Assembly: GCA_026018925.1 (NCBI GenBank)
Contig: JAKSZU010000217.1
Location: 124,001-188,000 of the forward strand
Source of the DNA: Tupaia tana
Taxonomy: Eukaryota > Chordata > Mammalia > Scandentia > Tupaiidae
DNA length: 64,000 bases
Reading direction: 5' to 3'
Shown: positions 62,039-64,000 of the stretch, one piece after another
Numbering within the stretch: the stretch's first letter is position 1
Layout: each line of letters begins with the position of its first letter
Notes under the pieces: generated by a model
Seen by the model: only the letters and a program-made list of their open reading frames with translations
Told to the model about the DNA's origin: nothing
Database searches by the model: none
Program-made: the position numbers and the translations under genes

Positions 62039-63928
62039 GAATTCTGAGTAGAAAATCTTCATTTCTCCTGAGACCTGAAATATCTAGTTCCCAGTATCCA
62101 TGTGGAATCTTCTCAGAGAATGGCTCAACTCTCCTGCCTGGGAGAAAGGAGCAGAAGGGCTTATTAACAAAACAAAAGATGGAGCTGAGAGCCAGAGAGA
62201 AATTTTACCTTTAAAAAAATCTTAAAAAGGAAAAATTACCAAAAAATAAATGAGGAGACAGGAGCAGAGAGAGTCAGAGACCTCAGAGACACAGAGACAG
62301 AGATAGAAGGCCAGAGGGGCTCCCTACCACACTAGCTTTGCTTGCTGGAGGCTGAATTCTGAGTAGAAAATCTTCATTTCTCCTGAGACCTGAAATATCT
62401 AGTACCCAGTATCCATGTGGAATCTTCTCAGAGAATGGCTCAACTCTCCTGCCTGGGAGAAAGGAGCAGAAGGGCTTATTAACAAAACAAAAGATGGAGC
62501 TGAGAGCCAGAGACAAATTCTACCTTTAAAAAAATTGTATAAAGGAAAAATTACCAAAAAAAATTGAGGAGACAGGAGCAGAGAGAGACAGAGACCTCAG
62601 AGACACAGAGACAGGGATAGAAGGCCAGAGGGGCTCCCTACCACACTAGCATTGCTTGCTGCAGGATGAATTCTGAGTAGAAAATCTTCATTTCTCTTGA
62701 GCCCTGAAATATCTAGTTCCCAGTATCCATGTGGAATCTTCTCAGAGAATGGCTCAACTCTCCTGCCTGGGAGAAAGGAGCAGAAGGGTTATTAACAAAA
62801 CTAAAGATGGAGCTGAGAGCCAGAGAGAAATTCAACCTTTAAAAAAAATCGTAAAAAGGAATAATTACCAAAAAAAAAATGAGGAGACAGGAGCAGAGAG
62901 AGTCAGAGACCTCAGAGACACAGAGACAGGGATAGAAGGCCAGAGGGGCTCCCTACCACACTACCTTTGCTTGCTGGAGGCTGAATTCTGAGTAGAAAAT
63001 CTTCATTTCTCCTGAGACCTGAAATATCTAGTTCCCAGTATCCATGTGGAATCTTCTCAGGGAATGGCTCAACTCTCCTGCCTGGGAGAAAGGAGCAGAA
63101 GGGCTTATTAACAAAACAAAAGATGGAGCTGAGAGCCAGAGAGAAATTCTACCTTTAAAAAAATCGTAAAAAGGAAAAATTACCAAAAAAAAAAAAATAA
63201 GGAGACAGGAGCAGAGAGAGACAGAGACCTCAGAGACACAGAGACAGAGATAGAAGGCCAGAGGGGCTCCCGACCACAAGACCTTTGCTTGCTGGAACCT
63301 GAATTATGAGTAGAAAATCTTCATTTCTCCTGAGCCCTGAAATATCTAGTTCCCAGTATCCATGTGGAATCTTCTCAGAGAATGGCTCAACTCTCCTGCC
63401 TGGGAGAAAGGAGCAGAAGGGCTTATTAACAAAACAAAAGATGGAGCTGAGAGCCAGAGAGAAATTCTTCTTTAAAAAAACGTAAAAAGGAAAAATTACC
63501 AAAAAAAAAATGAGGAGACAGGAGCAGAGAGAGACAGAGACTTCAGAGACACAGAGACAGAGATAGAATGCCAGAGGGGCTTCCTACCACACTAGCTTTG
63601 CTTGCTGGAGGCTGAATTATGAGTTGAAAATCTTCATTTCTCCTGAGCCCTGAAATATCTAGTTCCCAGTATCCATGTGGAATCTTCTCAGAGAATGGCT
63701 CAAGTCTCCTGCCTGGGAGAAAGGAGCAGAAGGGCTTATTAACAAAACAAAAGATGGAGCTGAGAGCCAGAGAGAAATTCTACCTTTAAAAAAATCGTAA
63801 AAAGGAAAAATTACCAAAAAAAAAATGAGGAGACAGGAGCAGAGAGAGACAGAGACCTCAGAGACACAGAGACAGACATAGAAGGCCAGAGGGGCTCCCG
63901 ACCACAAGACCTTTGCTTGCTGGAAGCT
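62039..63928 (+). repeat. Third copy resumes (counterpart of 28-29.4 kb)
   Basis: Units carry atcttaaaaagg with ataaatgagg, tagtaccc (62403), gctgcagg (62657) with aaattcaacc, the ataagg variant near 63198, and gaacctg (63296), all as in 27.9-29.4 kb and 38.3-39.7 kb. The last full unit at about 63.6 kb has gagttgaaaatc but gaatcttc and caagtctcc, so it is a T1/T2 hybrid, and similarity to copies A and B ends there. Confidence 0.8.
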
Positions 63929-64000
63929 GAATTATGAGTAGAAAATCTTCATTTCTCCTGAGCCCTGAAATATCTAGTTCCCAGTATCCATGTGGAATCT
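63929..64000 (+). repeat. Partial monomer at right edge
   Basis: The window ends inside a unit at catgtggaatct. The preceding acagacatag and ctcccgaccacaagacc tail predicts a T2/A7-type unit. The array therefore continues beyond the window. Confidence 0.9.

Larger units (their letters stand above)
1..64000 (+). repeat. Tandem satellite array, ~314-bp unit, spans whole window
   Basis: The same unit recurs head to tail with no break. Anchoring on gaattatgag/gaattctgag gives starts at 157, 471, 787, 1106, 1422 and so on to 63929: 203 intervals averaging 314.1 bp. Every unit has the same orientation. Unit length varies by a few bases, mainly through the poly(A) run. No non-satellite insertion is visible on either strand, so there is no gene-free gap to explain apart from the array itself. 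The strand sign is arbitrary and marks the orientation in which the unit is described here. Strong CpG depletion suggests a vertebrate host. The family name and chromosomal location are unknown to me; a centromeric or pericentromeric place is inference from array size and higher-order structure. Confidence 0.98.

Noticed and set aside
1..64000. CRISPR-like regular direct repeats
   Set aside because: The repeated unit is the whole 314 bp and there are no unique spacers; the base composition and scale are those of eukaryotic satellite DNA.
1..64000. Endogenous retrovirus LTR or other transposon origin
   Set aside because: I saw no primer-binding site, polypurine tract next to an LTR border, terminal inverted repeat or coding domain. 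A resemblance of T-rich minus-strand parts to LTR sequence is too vague to call; a Dfam search would decide.
1..64000. Telomeric or subtelomeric location
   Set aside because: No ttaggg tandem repeats are present, and nothing else places the window near a chromosome end.

Overview
The window is one uninterrupted satellite DNA array with no supportable gene. A unit of about 314 bp repeats head to tail from base 1 to base 64000. I count 203 complete units plus a partial unit at each edge: the first complete unit starts at 157, the last partial unit starts at 63929, and the mean spacing is 314.1 bp. All units lie in the same orientation. I saw no transposon insertion, inversion, gene, tRNA, rRNA or non-satellite spacer. 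The source looks eukaryotic and probably vertebrate: the consensus unit is 43% GC, with one CpG where about 14 would be expected from its base composition, as in a genome with heavy CpG methylation. I cannot name the species or the satellite family.

Each unit has three parts: a mixed-sequence part of about 170 bp, an A-tract part ending in a poly(A) run of variable length, and a GA-rich part of about 70 bp built on degenerate CAGAGA. The + strand is 61% purine, with about twice as many A as T.

The units fall into recurring diagnostic types that form higher-order repeats. An eight-unit block, here called A8 (about 2.51 kb), occurs seven times: 3621, 7075, 9588, 17128, 20272, 44129 and 53240. 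A second eight-unit block, B8, occurs twice in tandem (12103-17127), with a seven-unit version at 1422 and three-unit remnants elsewhere. A five-unit series (called T1-T5 here) dominates 23.4-33.8 kb, its copy at 33.9-44.2 kb, and 46.6-50.1 kb.

Recent large tandem duplications overlie this. A 3454-bp, 11-unit duplication joins within 6146-6165. A 10.35-kb, 33-unit duplication joins within 33849-33873, where a chimeric unit marks the crossover. A third copy of the start of the 33-unit segment lies at 55.8-60.8 kb and then carries four extra units. A ten-unit stretch at 50.1-53.2 kb is close to the plain consensus and breaks the higher-order pattern. Many differences between the long copies are single-base changes in homopolymer length, so part of the variation may be assembly error.

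The window most likely belongs to centromeric, pericentromeric or other heterochromatic satellite. The chromosomal location cannot be read from the sequence. The many short open frames, mostly on the minus strand, are repeat-derived and are not annotated as genes.
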